From Mesorhizobium amorphae CCNWGS0123 (lineage in GTDB: Bacteria > Pseudomonadota > Alphaproteobacteria > Rhizobiales > Rhizobiaceae): DNA of 64,000 bases. Shown in pieces: positions 25,178 to 34,582 of this stretch (position 1 is the stretch's first letter; the number at the start of each line of letters is the position of its first letter). Location: assembly GCF_001686985.1 (NCBI RefSeq), contig NZ_CP015322.1:558001-622000 (forward strand). The letters run 5' to 3'. A program made the position numbers and the translations under genes. Below the pieces are notes generated by a model. It saw only the letters and a list, made by a program, of their open reading frames with translations. It was not told the DNA's origin and did no database searches.

Positions 25178-26410
25178 ATGACCCGCACCTATCAATCCGC
25201 AACCGATGCTCCCGCGCGTTCGCTCAACGACACCGGCCCCGGTTTCGCCACCCGGGCGATCCATCATGGCTACGATCCGTCCGGCTTTTCCAATGCCGTT
25301 CAGCCACCAGTCTTCTTGACCTCGACCTATGGCTTCGAAAGCGTGGCAGCAAACGAGGCCGCCGCCGCGCTTGGCGGAAGGCTCTACGCGCGCGAATACA
25401 ATCCCACGACGGAGATCCTCGAACAACGGCTCGCCAATCTGGAAGGAGCCGAGGCAGGTCTGGTCGTTGCCTCGGGGATGGCGGCTTTCGGCACGCTGAT
25501 CCTGTCGCTCCTCTCACAAGGCGATGAACTCATTGTCCACAAGACACTTTATGCGAACACGCTTGCCATGGTCGAACAGGCGGTCCCCCGCTTCGGCATC
25601 AAGGTCGTGGCGGTCGATCTGTCCGATCCACAAAATCTCGAGGCCGCGATTACCGAGCGGACGCGGCTTGTTTTCTTCGAGACGCCGGTGAATCCGCTGA
25701 GCCGCATCCTCGACATCGCTGCCATTGCCGAGCGCGCCCATGCGCGCGGTGTCAAGGTTGCAGTCGACAGCACCTTCGCCTCGCCCGCGCTCCAGCGACC
25801 GCTTGAACACGGGGCCGACATCGTGCTCCACTCGCTGACCAAGTACATCAACGGTCATGGCGATGCCCTTGGCGGGGCGATTCTGGGCGACGCCCAAACA
25901 CTCCGCACGCTGCACGAAACGGGCCTACGCTATATCACCGGCGCAGCGCTCTCGCCCATGTCAGCCTTCCTGATCCTGCGCGGTCTGAAGACGCTCACGC
26001 TGCGTATGGAACGGCACAGCGCCACAGCCCTTGCGGTGGCTCAGGCGCTCGAGGCGCACCCAGCGGTGGCATTTGTGAGTCATCCCTTCCTCGACTCGCA
26101 CCCTGATCAGGTGACAGCGCGAAAGCAGATGTCCAACGGGTCGGGCATGTTGGCCTTTGGCCTGCGCGCTGGATACGAAGGCGCGCGCCGGATGATGGAC
26201 CGGCTCAACCTGATCACCCGCGCCGTCAGCCTCGGCGATGCCGATAGCCTCATCTATCATCCGGCAAGTCTCACACGTGCTCGGCAGCCGATCCGCAAGG
26301 ATGCCCATCTGGCCGACGGAGTCGGCGAGGACCTCATGCGTCTGTCGGTGGGTCTTGAAGACGCCGATGACCTGATCACCGACCTGCGGCGGGCTCTGGA
26401 CGCCTTGTGA
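25178..26410 (+). CDS. Cys/Met metabolism PLP enzyme (cystathionine gamma-synthase / methionine gamma-lyase type)
   Basis: 410 residues. The PLP lysine is in H-S-L-T-K-Y-I-N-G-H-G-D, with Y-A-R-E-Y-N-P-T and E-G-A-E-A-G-L-V-V-A-S-G-M-A as expected for the trans-sulfuration family. The reaction (gamma-lyase, gamma-synthase or sulfhydrylase) cannot be fixed from sequence. It heads an operon with a DHDPS-like aldolase and a PaiB-like flavoprotein. A paralogue is at 45145-46365, also near a PaiB-like gene. Confidence 0.9.
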   Translation: MTRTYQSATDAPARSLNDTGPGFATRAIHHGYDPSGFSNAVQPPVFLTSTYGFESVAANEAAAALGGRLYAREYNPTTEILEQRLANLEGAEAGLVVASGMAAFGTLILSLLSQGDELIVHKTLYANTLAMVEQAVPRFGIKVVAVDLSDPQNLEAAITERTRLVFFETPVNPLSRILDIAAIAERAHARGVKVAVDSTFASPALQRPLEHGADIVLHSLTKYINGHGDALGGAILGDAQTLRTLHETGLRYITGAALSPMSAFLILRGLKTLTLRMERHSATALAVAQALEAHPAVAFVSHPFLDSHPDQVTARKQMSNGSGMLAFGLRAGYEGARRMMDRLNLITRAVSLGDADSLIYHPASLTRARQPIRKDAHLADGVGEDLMRLSVGLEDADDLITDLRRALDAL

Positions 26411-26462
26411 TGACCTGTCGTGCGCCCAGCCCTGCCCTCACGCACCAACCTGGAGCCTTGCC

Positions 26463-27365
26463 ATGGCATTCCTGAGCGGTCTTTCCGCGTTCCCTATCAC
26501 GCCCGCCGATCGTGACGGCCGCGTCGACACCGTTGCTCTGCGCAGGCTGATTGCTCGGCTTGGCGCCGCTCAGGTCGATTCCATCGGTCTTCTCGGCAGC
26601 ACCGGCACATACATCTTTCTTTCGCGCGAGGAACGGCGGCGGGCTCTCGCCGAGACCTTGGAGGAAACCGCAGGGCGAATGCCGGTCGTGGTGGGTGTAG
26701 GCGCGCTACGCACTGACGAAGCCGTGCGGCTCGCGCAGGACGCCAAGGCCCTTGGAGCTGCGGCGGGGTTGCTTGCCGCCGCCTCTTATACCCCGCTCAC
26801 TGATGACGAGGTGTTCGAACATTTCTCCACAGTGGCGCGCGAAAGTGGCCTGCCGATCATCGTCTACGACAATCCGGGAACGACGCATTTCCATTTCACC
26901 CCAGCCCTCGTCAACCGCCTGGCAAAGGTTGGTGGGATCGTCGCTATCAAGAATCCGACCAACAAAAGCGATGCGATCAAGAGCCATCTGGCCGACCAGA
27001 GGCGAACGCTGCCGGAAGGGTTCTCGATCGGTTACAGCGGCGACTGGAATGCCGCCGAGGCCATGATCGCCGGCGCCGATACATGGTACAGCGTCCTCGC
27101 GGGCATCCTGCCCGAGGCATGCATGATGATCGTCAGGGCGGCGCAGCAGGGCGATGCGGCCGAAGCGCGACGGATCGATGCCACGCTTTCGCCGCTCTGG
27201 AGCCTCTTCCAGGAGTTCTCAAGTCTTCGCGTCGTCTATGCCCTTGCCGAATTGCTCGACATTTGCCGTGCCGAACCCCCGCGTCCCATCCTGCCTCTGC
27301 CTGCAGCAGCGAAGGACCGGGTCGCCGCCGCGTTGGAATGCTTGCCATCAGATGCCAGCCGGTGA
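26463..27365 (+). CDS. DHDPS/NAL-family aldolase, non-canonical
   Basis: 300 residues with the pyruvate-dependent aldolase fold: Tyr in I-I-V-Y-D-N-P-G and Schiff-base Lys in I-V-A-I-K-N-P-T-N. The usual G-T-T-G-E loop is G-S-T-G-T-Y here, so it is not a standard DapA; compare the canonical DapA at 40389-41267. Substrate unknown. Confidence 0.85.
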   Translation: MAFLSGLSAFPITPADRDGRVDTVALRRLIARLGAAQVDSIGLLGSTGTYIFLSREERRRALAETLEETAGRMPVVVGVGALRTDEAVRLAQDAKALGAAAGLLAAASYTPLTDDEVFEHFSTVARESGLPIIVYDNPGTTHFHFTPALVNRLAKVGGIVAIKNPTNKSDAIKSHLADQRRTLPEGFSIGYSGDWNAAEAMIAGADTWYSVLAGILPEACMMIVRAAQQGDAAEARRIDATLSPLWSLFQEFSSLRVVYALAELLDICRAEPPRPILPLPAAAKDRVAAALECLPSDASR

Positions 27366-27398
27366 ACAGCGACCCGGCGGCCCGTGAAAGGAACTGTC

Positions 27399-28034
27399 AT
27401 GTATGTACCCGCGCATTTCAATGAACCGAGCCGAGAAATCCTTTACCATCTGATCGAGAACAACGCCCTCGGCGTGCTGATTACCCATGGCCGGAGCGGG
27501 CTCGACGCCAATCACATCCCCTTCGAACTCGACGCGTCACATGGAGAAAACGGCACCCTTCGCTGCCACGTCGCCCGCAACAATCCAGTTTGGCAGGATG
27601 TGGCGACCGGCGATGAGGTGCTCGTGGTGTTCCGCGCCGGCGATGCCTATATTTCGCCCCAGTGGTATCCGAGCAAACAGGACTTTCACAAGCAGGTGCC
27701 GACTTGGAACTACATCGTCGCACATGCCTATGGACGGATCACAATCCACGACGACGAACGCTATGTCCGCCGCAATGTCGCCAAACTGACTCACAGGCAC
27801 GAGGCGACCCAGCCTGCCCCGTGGAAGATGGGGGACGCACCCAGGGACTTTATCGACACAATGGTCAAGGCGATCGTCGGCATAGAGATCGAGATCACTC
27901 GCCTTGTCGGCAAGGCCAAGCTCAGTCAGAACAAAGAGCGGCGCGACATCCAAAACGCTGGGGAAATGGTCAACGCCCCGGGGGATCATCCGATCGGTCA
28001 GGCGATGCTGGCAGCCGCCGCCCGGAAAGTCTGA
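27399..28034 (+). CDS. PaiB-like FMN-binding protein
   Basis: 211 residues. M-Y-V-P-A-H-F, then N-H-I-P-F and C-H-V-A-R-N-N-P-V-W, with W-Y-P-S-K and V-P-T-W-N-Y, are the hallmarks of the PaiB family (FMN-binding split barrel). PaiB was named as a negative regulator in Bacillus, but biochemical function is poorly defined. The start at 27399 fits the paralogue at 44287-44928. Last gene of the operon. Confidence 0.9.
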   Translation: MYVPAHFNEPSREILYHLIENNALGVLITHGRSGLDANHIPFELDASHGENGTLRCHVARNNPVWQDVATGDEVLVVFRAGDAYISPQWYPSKQDFHKQVPTWNYIVAHAYGRITIHDDERYVRRNVAKLTHRHEATQPAPWKMGDAPRDFIDTMVKAIVGIEIEITRLVGKAKLSQNKERRDIQNAGEMVNAPGDHPIGQAMLAAAARKV

Positions 28035-28361
28035 ATGAATGTCGATGGAACATGATCCTTGAGCCACACCGCGAAGTCCATTCAATGCTTTGTCTTGGCT
28101 GTGCATGCACGGCCAACACGGCTATGTCGACAAGGGGGCCGATGGCTCAATCAAGGCCTGACTCATGCGCCAGCGTCACTTTCGTTAGCGAGCGCGTCGG
28201 CCTGACGGCTGAAACGATGACGAACATCGATACGTCAAGCACCCTGCCCTGCACTTGCCGTGGTTGTTAGGTCTTGCTCATGCTCCCCTAGGAGGACGGT
28301 AGTCGATCCGTCCGTGCAAGAAAATACGGATGGCGCGTCGCGCCTATTCATGCCTGATAGC
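28035..28361. other. Gap without a recognisable gene
   Basis: About 330 bp between the PaiB-like gene and the IS6 remnant. No frame with recognisable homology, no clear terminator and no repeat was found. Confidence 0.5.
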
Positions 28362-28611
28362 GATAACAACAGGATCGAGCAGGACCACCGGCGCATCAAG
28401 CGCCGTGTGCGGCGGATGCTGGGTTTCAAGTCGCCGGCCACCGCCAGCACCCTGTCGGGGATCGAAATGCTTCACATGATGCGCAAGCGACAGGCGAGGT
28501 ACGCGTTCAATCCAAATCCCTCCCTGGCCGAGCAGTTCGCCATACTGGCGGCATGACAGCGGCTTGTCCCGACCAACCTTCATGACACAGAAAAAACTTT
28601 GCAATACAACC
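28362..28611 (+). mobile_element. IS6-family remnant: transposase C-terminus and terminal end
   Basis: The last ~65 codons of an IS6-type transposase (N-N-R-I-E-Q-D-H-R-R-I-K-R-R-V and M-R-K-R-Q-A-R-Y) end at 28556. They are followed by about 50 bp reaching an IS6-like terminus that, on the minus strand, begins GGTTGTATTGCAAAG. The catalytic core upstream is gone. The last 47 bp are repeated in inverted orientation at 35026-35072. Confidence 0.8.
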
Positions 28612-28811
28612 AACTCTTGTCGTCGTTTAGCCGCGCTTTTGAAAAGCCATCAACACGTCAGACTTCGCCCGAGCCGGACGACATCGGCGTCGTTTCGGTG
28701 ACAAGGCTAATCAAAGACGAAGTCCACGATGCACTTCCTGGCTTGCCCGCATCCTCCGGCTGATTCTCGAAAAGTGGCTGCGGTGAACGCCCGAAATCCT
28801 TGATCGGTTAT

Positions 28812-30809
28812 TCAACGGCCTCCAGCGTCATGGCTTGCAGACAGACGGACTGGCTCGGCCAGCCAGTCGCGGTCGAACCAGCTGAGCTTGGGAGCCTCTA
28901 GCCCCAGACTCCTTGCGATGGAGATGGCGAAATCAGGTACGACCGGGTATGTCGCGACACAGAGTCCGACGAGCGCGAAGGTCACCGCGCGGGCCGCAGT
29001 CCGGGCAAGCGCCTCCTTCACCTTCGGCGCAGCCGGAACTTGCAGCACTGAACATGAATAGCGGTCAATTGCGTCGACGAACGCCTCGATTGCGCGTGTC
29101 AACTGACGTACGTCCGGGTAATCCGCTTCGAATCGCGCCCGCACTTCCGCGTTGAAGCGTGTGCAGTCCGCGAGGAACGCAATGTCGGTGGCTGACCACT
29201 GGCCAGGACACGGGAGCTCGTCTGTCGCGACCCGCCCGATGACCTCGTTAGCCTTCGCGACCGATCTCGACAGCCGTCCGTCCCAGAAGTCCCGTTTCCA
29301 GCTCTCGTAGGCACCCATGGAGAAGTCCTCGACAGAACCGTCCGGACGACACCGACACAAGTAGAAGCGAAGCGGCTCGGCAGTTTCTTCCGCAGCGATG
29401 TCGTTCACCCAGATTGCGTGATTTCGTGATGTTGAGAACTTCTTCCCCTCAAGCGTGAGCATCTGGTTGACGAAAATCCGTCGGGGGAGCATCTCATGGA
29501 GATCAAGCGCCGAAAGTACCCCGGGAATAACCAACAGACGTCCGAAGGCGTTGTCCGCCCCGAAGAGAATGTCCAGCTCCGGCATCTCGTCCCGTGGGAT
29601 TTGGTACCAGAAGGCGGGGCATCCGCTCTTTTCTCTTATCGTTTCTAAGGCGAGCAAGTGCCGAGGCACGTGTTCCATGGTGATGGTAAACCGCTGGCAC
29701 TCAAATCCTGGGATTGGAATCCGAATTCCCTCCCGGTTTGGGTTTGAGATGCAGACTGCCGGAAGCCCCCGGGACAGCCAGGACTCGACATAGAGCTTTG
29801 CGTAAATGGGCAGGAAGTTCCGCGAGGCGAAGGATTCGAGTGCGTCATGCAATGGAGCGAGGTTCAGGAAAAGGCGCTTCAGGGGACGACGTTCCAGCGA
29901 GCGCCCGTCGAGATCGACCGGATCCTGGAGTTCGGCATCGAGGACCAGCGCGCCGCAATCCTCGCATTCGTGGCCGGAGGAATAGCCGCCGCAATATGGA
30001 CATTTGCCGTGGACGAAGGCGTCCACCTTGAAGCGCCCACTTTGGACGTCATACGGGACCAAATGCTCGCTTTCAGCGATCAGGCCCTTGCTGCAAAGTC
30101 GCTCAAAGACCTCGAGAACGACCGCCTTGCCGCGGCGGTCAGGCTTTGTCCCAAGGAAAATATCCGAAACTGCATTGAGCCGATGCAGAGCCTCCTGGAA
30201 AGAAGCCGTGTTTTTCTCGGCCAGCTGGTAGTATTCCAGTCCAGCAGCGTCGGCCGCAATTGCAATGTGCTCAAGGTGACCGTGCGTGCCCTGCAGCACG
30301 AAAACCTCTCGGCCGCCGGTCTCGGCAATTCGGCGCAACACATCCGCGTAGAGGAACGGTCCTGAGGCATGACCTATATGCATGTTCCCATTCGGGGTAA
30401 GCATTGCGGGCACAAGCAGCAGCGGTCTGCTCTTTCCTATCGCTTCGTTCGTGGAAGTCGCCTCTTCGAAGGCTGCGCGGCTGTGCCACCACACTGTCTG
30501 CATGACTGCACCGCTGTCCAAAGCCTCAATCCTGTGCCTGCTCAGCGGGTCCATCCTAATGCTCTCTCCGCCAAGCAGCAGGAACGTCTTTTCGTCTAGA
30601 TGAATTCGAACGCCGCCAGAGATCACCGTCCAAAATTCGACTTCCGTATGGTTGTGACGGCAAGTGGTCGCGCCTGGACTGAGCTTCAATAGTCGGATGG
30701 AAACGTCGCCCCCTTCCGGGAAGGGATCATGCATGACGATGCCCCTTTCAATCGAGATGGGGACCGCGCGTGTTTCATTTTTGAGATCTATTACTTGCGA
30801 ACACATCAT
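28812..30809 (-). CDS. Hydrazine synthetase-like fusion: cupin plus methionyl-tRNA-synthetase-like domain
   Basis: 665 residues. Residues 1-110 form a cupin with metal-type ligands H52, H54, E58 and H92. Residues from about 128 form a class I synthetase like MetRS: HIGH at 144-147, a zinc knuckle with Cys 270, 273, 282 and 285, G-A-D-N near 417-420, and K-F-S-T-S-R (KMSKS position) at 457-462, then a helical C-terminal domain. In Streptomyces s56-p1 biosynthesis Spb40 has this same architecture; it activates an amino acid, esterifies it to N6-hydroxylysine and rearranges the ester to an N-N bond. The start overlaps the stop of the N-hydroxylase gene (ATGA), matching that partnership. Housekeeping MetRS is ruled out by the cupin fusion and the operon. 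The actual amino acid substrates are not known here. Confidence 0.85.
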   Translation of the reverse strand: MMCSQVIDLKNETRAVPISIERGIVMHDPFPEGGDVSIRLLKLSPGATTCRHNHTEVEFWTVISGGVRIHLDEKTFLLLGGESIRMDPLSRHRIEALDSGAVMQTVWWHSRAAFEEATSTNEAIGKSRPLLLVPAMLTPNGNMHIGHASGPFLYADVLRRIAETGGREVFVLQGTHGHLEHIAIAADAAGLEYYQLAEKNTASFQEALHRLNAVSDIFLGTKPDRRGKAVVLEVFERLCSKGLIAESEHLVPYDVQSGRFKVDAFVHGKCPYCGGYSSGHECEDCGALVLDAELQDPVDLDGRSLERRPLKRLFLNLAPLHDALESFASRNFLPIYAKLYVESWLSRGLPAVCISNPNREGIRIPIPGFECQRFTITMEHVPRHLLALETIREKSGCPAFWYQIPRDEMPELDILFGADNAFGRLLVIPGVLSALDLHEMLPRRIFVNQMLTLEGKKFSTSRNHAIWVNDIAAEETAEPLRFYLCRCRPDGSVEDFSMGAYESWKRDFWDGRLSRSVAKANEVIGRVATDELPCPGQWSATDIAFLADCTRFNAEVRARFEADYPDVRQLTRAIEAFVDAIDRYSCSVLQVPAAPKVKEALARTAARAVTFALVGLCVATYPVVPDFAISIARSLGLEAPKLSWFDRDWLAEPVRLSASHDAGGR

Positions 30810-32164
30810 TTCGTTTCCAGTCTCGAATTTCCGGTTGGCCGTGCCGCTGGCAAGGTCTCGGGGCGACCTCGAGCAGGTTGAAGCACGTGCCCGTCTTGCA
30901 GCGCCTTCGCCACCACCGCAGCCCGTTCGGCCAGACCGCCGAGTGTGTGCTCCGTTGGGCCCCGAAGGCCAAAAGAGTGGTTCAACAAGAAAACGCGAGG
31001 TCTCGGACCGGTGAAACAAGATTCTGGCATCTGATCGAGTCCCACTTCGAAGGACTCATCGACAACGACGTCGCCATCTTCCATTCGCGGTTGCAGCAGT
31101 TGGAAAAATGATAGATGGCGACGGTTTGAAAAGCCCGTCGCGCATACCAGGAGGTCAATTTCAAGCGTCGTGGAGTCCGGCTTGCCTCCGATTCCGCGAA
31201 GGTCTAGACGAAGACCATTCTCGAGACGCTTTGCCGCCGTGATTTCAGTATACGGGAACAGCCTGAGCCTGTCGCGTCCGCACGCCTGGTCCTCGAATCG
31301 AAGATCGTAGATGCTTTTGAGGACGTCCTTGGTGACGGTGGAGAAGTTCGTGTTCCTAGTGTCGGAAAGAAAGCTCTTGCGATCTTCAAGTGGCAACTCC
31401 GCGAACTTCAGCGAGTGTGGATAAGTGTAGAAATCATTTACGAACGGGTTGTCATCCGTCTGTTCGAAGAGGTGGCGCCGACCAACGACGATAACTTCCG
31501 ACACTTCCCGGTGTTGGAGCAGGAATCTGACTATCTCGCCGGCGCTTTGCCCGGACCCGACGACCGCAACGCGAGCGTTAGCGTTGATTATTCCCTCGTT
31601 CGCATGGGATAGGAAGAAGTTTGAATGCACCACGCGGCCGGAGTCGACGGCCAGTTCTTCGGGGATGTATGGCTCATGCCCAAGGCTGACGACCACGTCG
31701 TCTGCCTCGATTTCTGAAACATCTCCGCTCGAGACATCCCTGGTCGTGACGACAAGGGTTTGGGTTCCCGACGGCTTCTCGTGGAACCTGGCCGCCACCG
31801 CCTCCTTGCCGAAAGAAATCTTGTTCGCAAAGAACCGGCTTACCCAGACCAGATAGTCGGAAAACAGCTTCCTTGAAGGATACAGATTGTTCGTATGGAT
31901 GAAGTGATAGAGAAGCTCCTTGTCACGCAGGAACGAGAAAAAAGTGAATGGGCTTGCCGGATTCCTCAGGAACGCCAGGTCCTTGAACAACGACACTTGG
32001 AGCATCGAATCCTCGAAGGCGATGCCCGGGTGCCATTCTGCGCTGTCGCGGCGCTCAAGGACTTCCAGCGAATCCAGAACTGAGGATCCCCGCTCCTTGA
32101 GGCAGGTCAGCAGTGCCAGGTTTGCTGGTCCGCTCCCCACGAGTAGTGTCTTTCGTCTTTGCAT
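30806..32164 (-). CDS. Flavin-dependent N-hydroxylase, lysine N6-/ornithine N5-monooxygenase family
   Basis: 452 residues. FAD motif V-G-S-G-P-A-N-L-A-L at 10-19, NADPH motif V-V-G-S-G-Q-S-A-G-E mid-protein and C-terminal L-V-C-A-T-G-F-S-N-R match IucD/SidA/PvdA-type N-hydroxylases. It should hydroxylate the side-chain amine of lysine or ornithine using NADPH and O2. A GGGAG ribosome site at the right distance fixes the ATG. No siderophore synthetase is nearby; the adjacent cupin-MetRS fusion makes a hydrazine pathway far more likely. Lysine is preferred by analogy only. Confidence 0.88.
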   Translation of the reverse strand: MQRRKTLLVGSGPANLALLTCLKERGSSVLDSLEVLERRDSAEWHPGIAFEDSMLQVSLFKDLAFLRNPASPFTFFSFLRDKELLYHFIHTNNLYPSRKLFSDYLVWVSRFFANKISFGKEAVAARFHEKPSGTQTLVVTTRDVSSGDVSEIEADDVVVSLGHEPYIPEELAVDSGRVVHSNFFLSHANEGIINANARVAVVGSGQSAGEIVRFLLQHREVSEVIVVGRRHLFEQTDDNPFVNDFYTYPHSLKFAELPLEDRKSFLSDTRNTNFSTVTKDVLKSIYDLRFEDQACGRDRLRLFPYTEITAAKRLENGLRLDLRGIGGKPDSTTLEIDLLVCATGFSNRRHLSFFQLLQPRMEDGDVVVDESFEVGLDQMPESCFTGPRPRVFLLNHSFGLRGPTEHTLGGLAERAAVVAKALQDGHVLQPARGRPETLPAARPTGNSRLETK

Positions 32165-33332
32165 GACCAGCTCCCAAAATTGTGCTTGTTTCCAACAGCC
32201 CGGTCGCGCGCTCGGCTAAGACAGCGATCCGGCTTCTCCTCAGTTGCTCGAGGGCCATCGCGGCAACATCGGCGAGCGCGGCTTTGCTGGGGTGTATGGG
32301 ACCCCGCAACTGTTGACGCGTGACGCATTCCACGGCTGCGGCCACCGGAACTGCGGTGGCGATAGCCATGCTTGAGATGCCTCGCTCCTGAAGCTCGGAG
32401 CGCAGGATGCACGTCCAACGGCCAACCCGCCCTTGGCGATCCTCAATGGCGATGTCAAGGACGACCTGGTCGCCATCGTCATTTGGGTTCCGGCGACTTA
32501 AAAGCGCCTCCGTGACCTCCTTGACCTGCAGGCGCGCGCTCCCGATTTCGATCTCCTCGTCGGACAGCAGCCCGAGGCGATGCAACATCCGAACGCCATC
32601 CGCAAAGCCAGGCCACCGCACAGTCAACTGTCGAAGCGTTGGAATGCTAGGATGAGCGCCTGCAGCCGTCGACGAAACCATTGCATCATCGTATGCTTCG
32701 AGAAGGCCGACACCATCCACGAACAGCTGAGATACGCTTTCGAAGCGATTTCGCGTTACGGCTTGGCCGTCGATTCGAGCAAACGCGAGCCTCTGCTCTA
32801 TGGGCAGCCGACGCCCAAAGGCGAGAGCATAGTTCAGCGGAGGTTCCGGAATTCTGGGAATCCCTCCGCAATGAGTTACTATGCTCTCTATGTCCTTTAT
32901 TTCAGCCGCAACCAGCGAGACTAAAGATTCAACCAGTCCTGGTTCGAGACCCGCTCCCAAGACTACGGGCGGACCGTTAGGCGGTACCCGGAGAATGTCA
33001 AGATCCCCAGGGCTCGGCCTGCCGACGCAAATAATAGGGGTGTGTAGACCTGCCTCGTGCGTTTGGTGCAAAAGCTTGCCGACCAAAACTCGGGAATCTC
33101 TCCAAGACGTAGCCATGATCAGCGATCGGGCTTGAACCGAGAGAGCGGATGGACCCAACGACACGTCGAAGCGGACGTTTGCGAGATTGCCCAGAAGCCG
33201 TTGCGCCACGGCAAGCGCAGAATGGCTCCTGTCAATCACGACAACGAACGAGTCCGGCTGGTCCGCAAGTTGCAGCGCCACTGCCCGACCGACCGGCCCG
33301 GCTCCGATGACGACGTGTGATCTCTCGTGCAT
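32055..33332 (-). CDS. Saccharopine dehydrogenase-like NAD(P)-dependent enzyme
   Basis: 425 residues. N-terminal Rossmann motif (V-I-G-A-G-P-V-G-R-A), then G-A-G-L-E-P-G-L-V-E-S-L, C-G-G-I-P and W-P-G-F-A-D-G-V-R-M-L-H-R-L-G-L-L, all typical of the saccharopine/lysine dehydrogenase family. Saccharopine is an N6-substituted lysine, so an enzyme of this type could cleave or oxidise an N6-amino-lysine product of the synthetase; this is inference. The frame runs 110 bp into the N-hydroxylase gene, which is a long overlap. The tail after about residue 385 looks non-homologous and may reflect a late frameshift. Confidence 0.82.
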   Translation of the reverse strand: MHERSHVVIGAGPVGRAVALQLADQPDSFVVVIDRSHSALAVAQRLLGNLANVRFDVSLGPSALSVQARSLIMATSWRDSRVLVGKLLHQTHEAGLHTPIICVGRPSPGDLDILRVPPNGPPVVLGAGLEPGLVESLVSLVAAEIKDIESIVTHCGGIPRIPEPPLNYALAFGRRLPIEQRLAFARIDGQAVTRNRFESVSQLFVDGVGLLEAYDDAMVSSTAAGAHPSIPTLRQLTVRWPGFADGVRMLHRLGLLSDEEIEIGSARLQVKEVTEALLSRRNPNDDGDQVVLDIAIEDRQGRVGRWTCILRSELQERGISSMAIATAVPVAAAVECVTRQQLRGPIHPSKAALADVAAMALEQLRRSRIAVLAERATGLLETSTILGAGHAKTKDTTRGERTSKPGTADLPQGAGILSSGFAGSP

Positions 33333-33343
33333 AGTGCCCTGCT

Positions 33344-34582
33344 TCAGCCTTTACTGCCAACTACGGTCGGGGTCGGCTTGCGCCGGATCGTGCGATAGCC
33401 AAGGAGAGCGATAGCCGTTTGCAGTAGAGCCAAGCCGGCAATCAACAGCGTCAGCGTGTCATATCCCAGATGGACTGAGACGAGCCCTGCGGCGAAGGGG
33501 AAGAAATACAGGCCAAGAAAATAGCAAAGGCTGAAGATGATCTGCACCAAAGTCCGGGACTGCGGCGCAGTCACGCGGATGGCTTCTGCCTGTATCAGGG
33601 GATAGGATAGCCCATAAGTTATGCCGGTCGCCAGCGATGCCATTGCGTAAATGACGGGGTGGCCCGGGGAGTAGTGAAAGCCGAGAAGCGAAACGACCAT
33701 CCCGCCCAGAAGTAGCGGCAAGGTGCGGTCGGCCGCACTGCGGGTTACGCGCGGACCAATTGCAAATCTGGAGCCGACTGATCCTATGGCCCAAAAGCCA
33801 AAGAATATTTCGTACGGTAGACCTGAATTATTCGCAAATGTAACCTGGAAGTTTATCAAGCTAGTGTAAATGCTTGCGGACAACAGTACAAGAACAAAAA
33901 ACAGAGCAGATTTGCTGAAGAGGAGATCAAAAAGGTCGCGCGCAATCGAGGCGTTATTCGGAATATCGGCTTCGCCGATGTTCGCCGCATGTCGCGCTGC
34001 CCACGATGACAACGCTGCCCCTGCCGTCGCCGCGAGCATTGCCAGAATGAACATATCCAGCGTGCCCAAGCCGGCGTACCGGGTAAGGAGGCTGCTCAGC
34101 AGCGGTCCGCAGGTTAACCCTAAGGTGGAGAATGCGGAGTAGGCCATGAAGCTCGATGGCCGGTCTGCATCGCTTGAGAGGGCGGAAATGCATATCGAGC
34201 CGATAGTGAAGTGCAGCGCCCATCCGCCTGATTTCAGCATGTAGCTGAGGAAGTAGGGGAATGTCGCGCGCACCCCCGACAATTCGTTCAAGAGTACGGT
34301 CGCGCAGGCTGCTGCATAGAGAAGCCCGCCGATGGGTGCGAGCCTCCGCACACCAAACTGGCGTATCAGCGTAGGACTGATCAAAACTATTAATATAGCG
34401 ACCGCCATGCCTGCTGCTGAGATCGAACCAAAAAAGATCTCGTCGCGCCCAACAGACAACAGGTAGACTGGAAACAGCGCAAAAACGCCCATCGCGAAGG
34501 AAATCAGATATCGTTCAGCAATGAACATGCGCCTGTGCCACAAAAGGCGCCTATTATTGATCGAGATGCTGCGAACGTTCAT
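33344..34582 (-). CDS. MFS transporter, probable exporter of the cluster
   Basis: 412 residues with about twelve hydrophobic segments in two halves. It is the first gene of the four-gene operon, 11 bp before the dehydrogenase-like gene. Drug/metabolite efflux is the common role of such genes in biosynthetic clusters. The first ATG has no clear ribosome site; M19 (about 34528) is an alternative start. Confidence 0.82.
   Translation of the reverse strand: MNVRSISINNRRLLWHRRMFIAERYLISFAMGVFALFPVYLLSVGRDEIFFGSISAAGMAVAILIVLISPTLIRQFGVRRLAPIGGLLYAAACATVLLNELSGVRATFPYFLSYMLKSGGWALHFTIGSICISALSSDADRPSSFMAYSAFSTLGLTCGPLLSSLLTRYAGLGTLDMFILAMLAATAGAALSSWAARHAANIGEADIPNNASIARDLFDLLFSKSALFFVLVLLSASIYTSLINFQVTFANNSGLPYEIFFGFWAIGSVGSRFAIGPRVTRSAADRTLPLLLGGMVVSLLGFHYSPGHPVIYAMASLATGITYGLSYPLIQAEAIRVTAPQSRTLVQIIFSLCYFLGLYFFPFAAGLVSVHLGYDTLTLLIAGLALLQTAIALLGYRTIRRKPTPTVVGSKG

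Noticed and set aside
28812..30809. Annotation as housekeeping methionyl-tRNA synthetase (metG)
   Set aside because: The N-terminal cupin domain, KFSTSR in place of KMSKS and coupling to an N-hydroxylase gene fit hydrazine synthetase and not a housekeeping enzyme.
30806..32164. Siderophore biosynthesis role for the N-hydroxylase
   Set aside because: No NRPS, NIS synthetase, acyltransferase or TonB receptor gene is nearby; the partner gene points to N-N bond formation.
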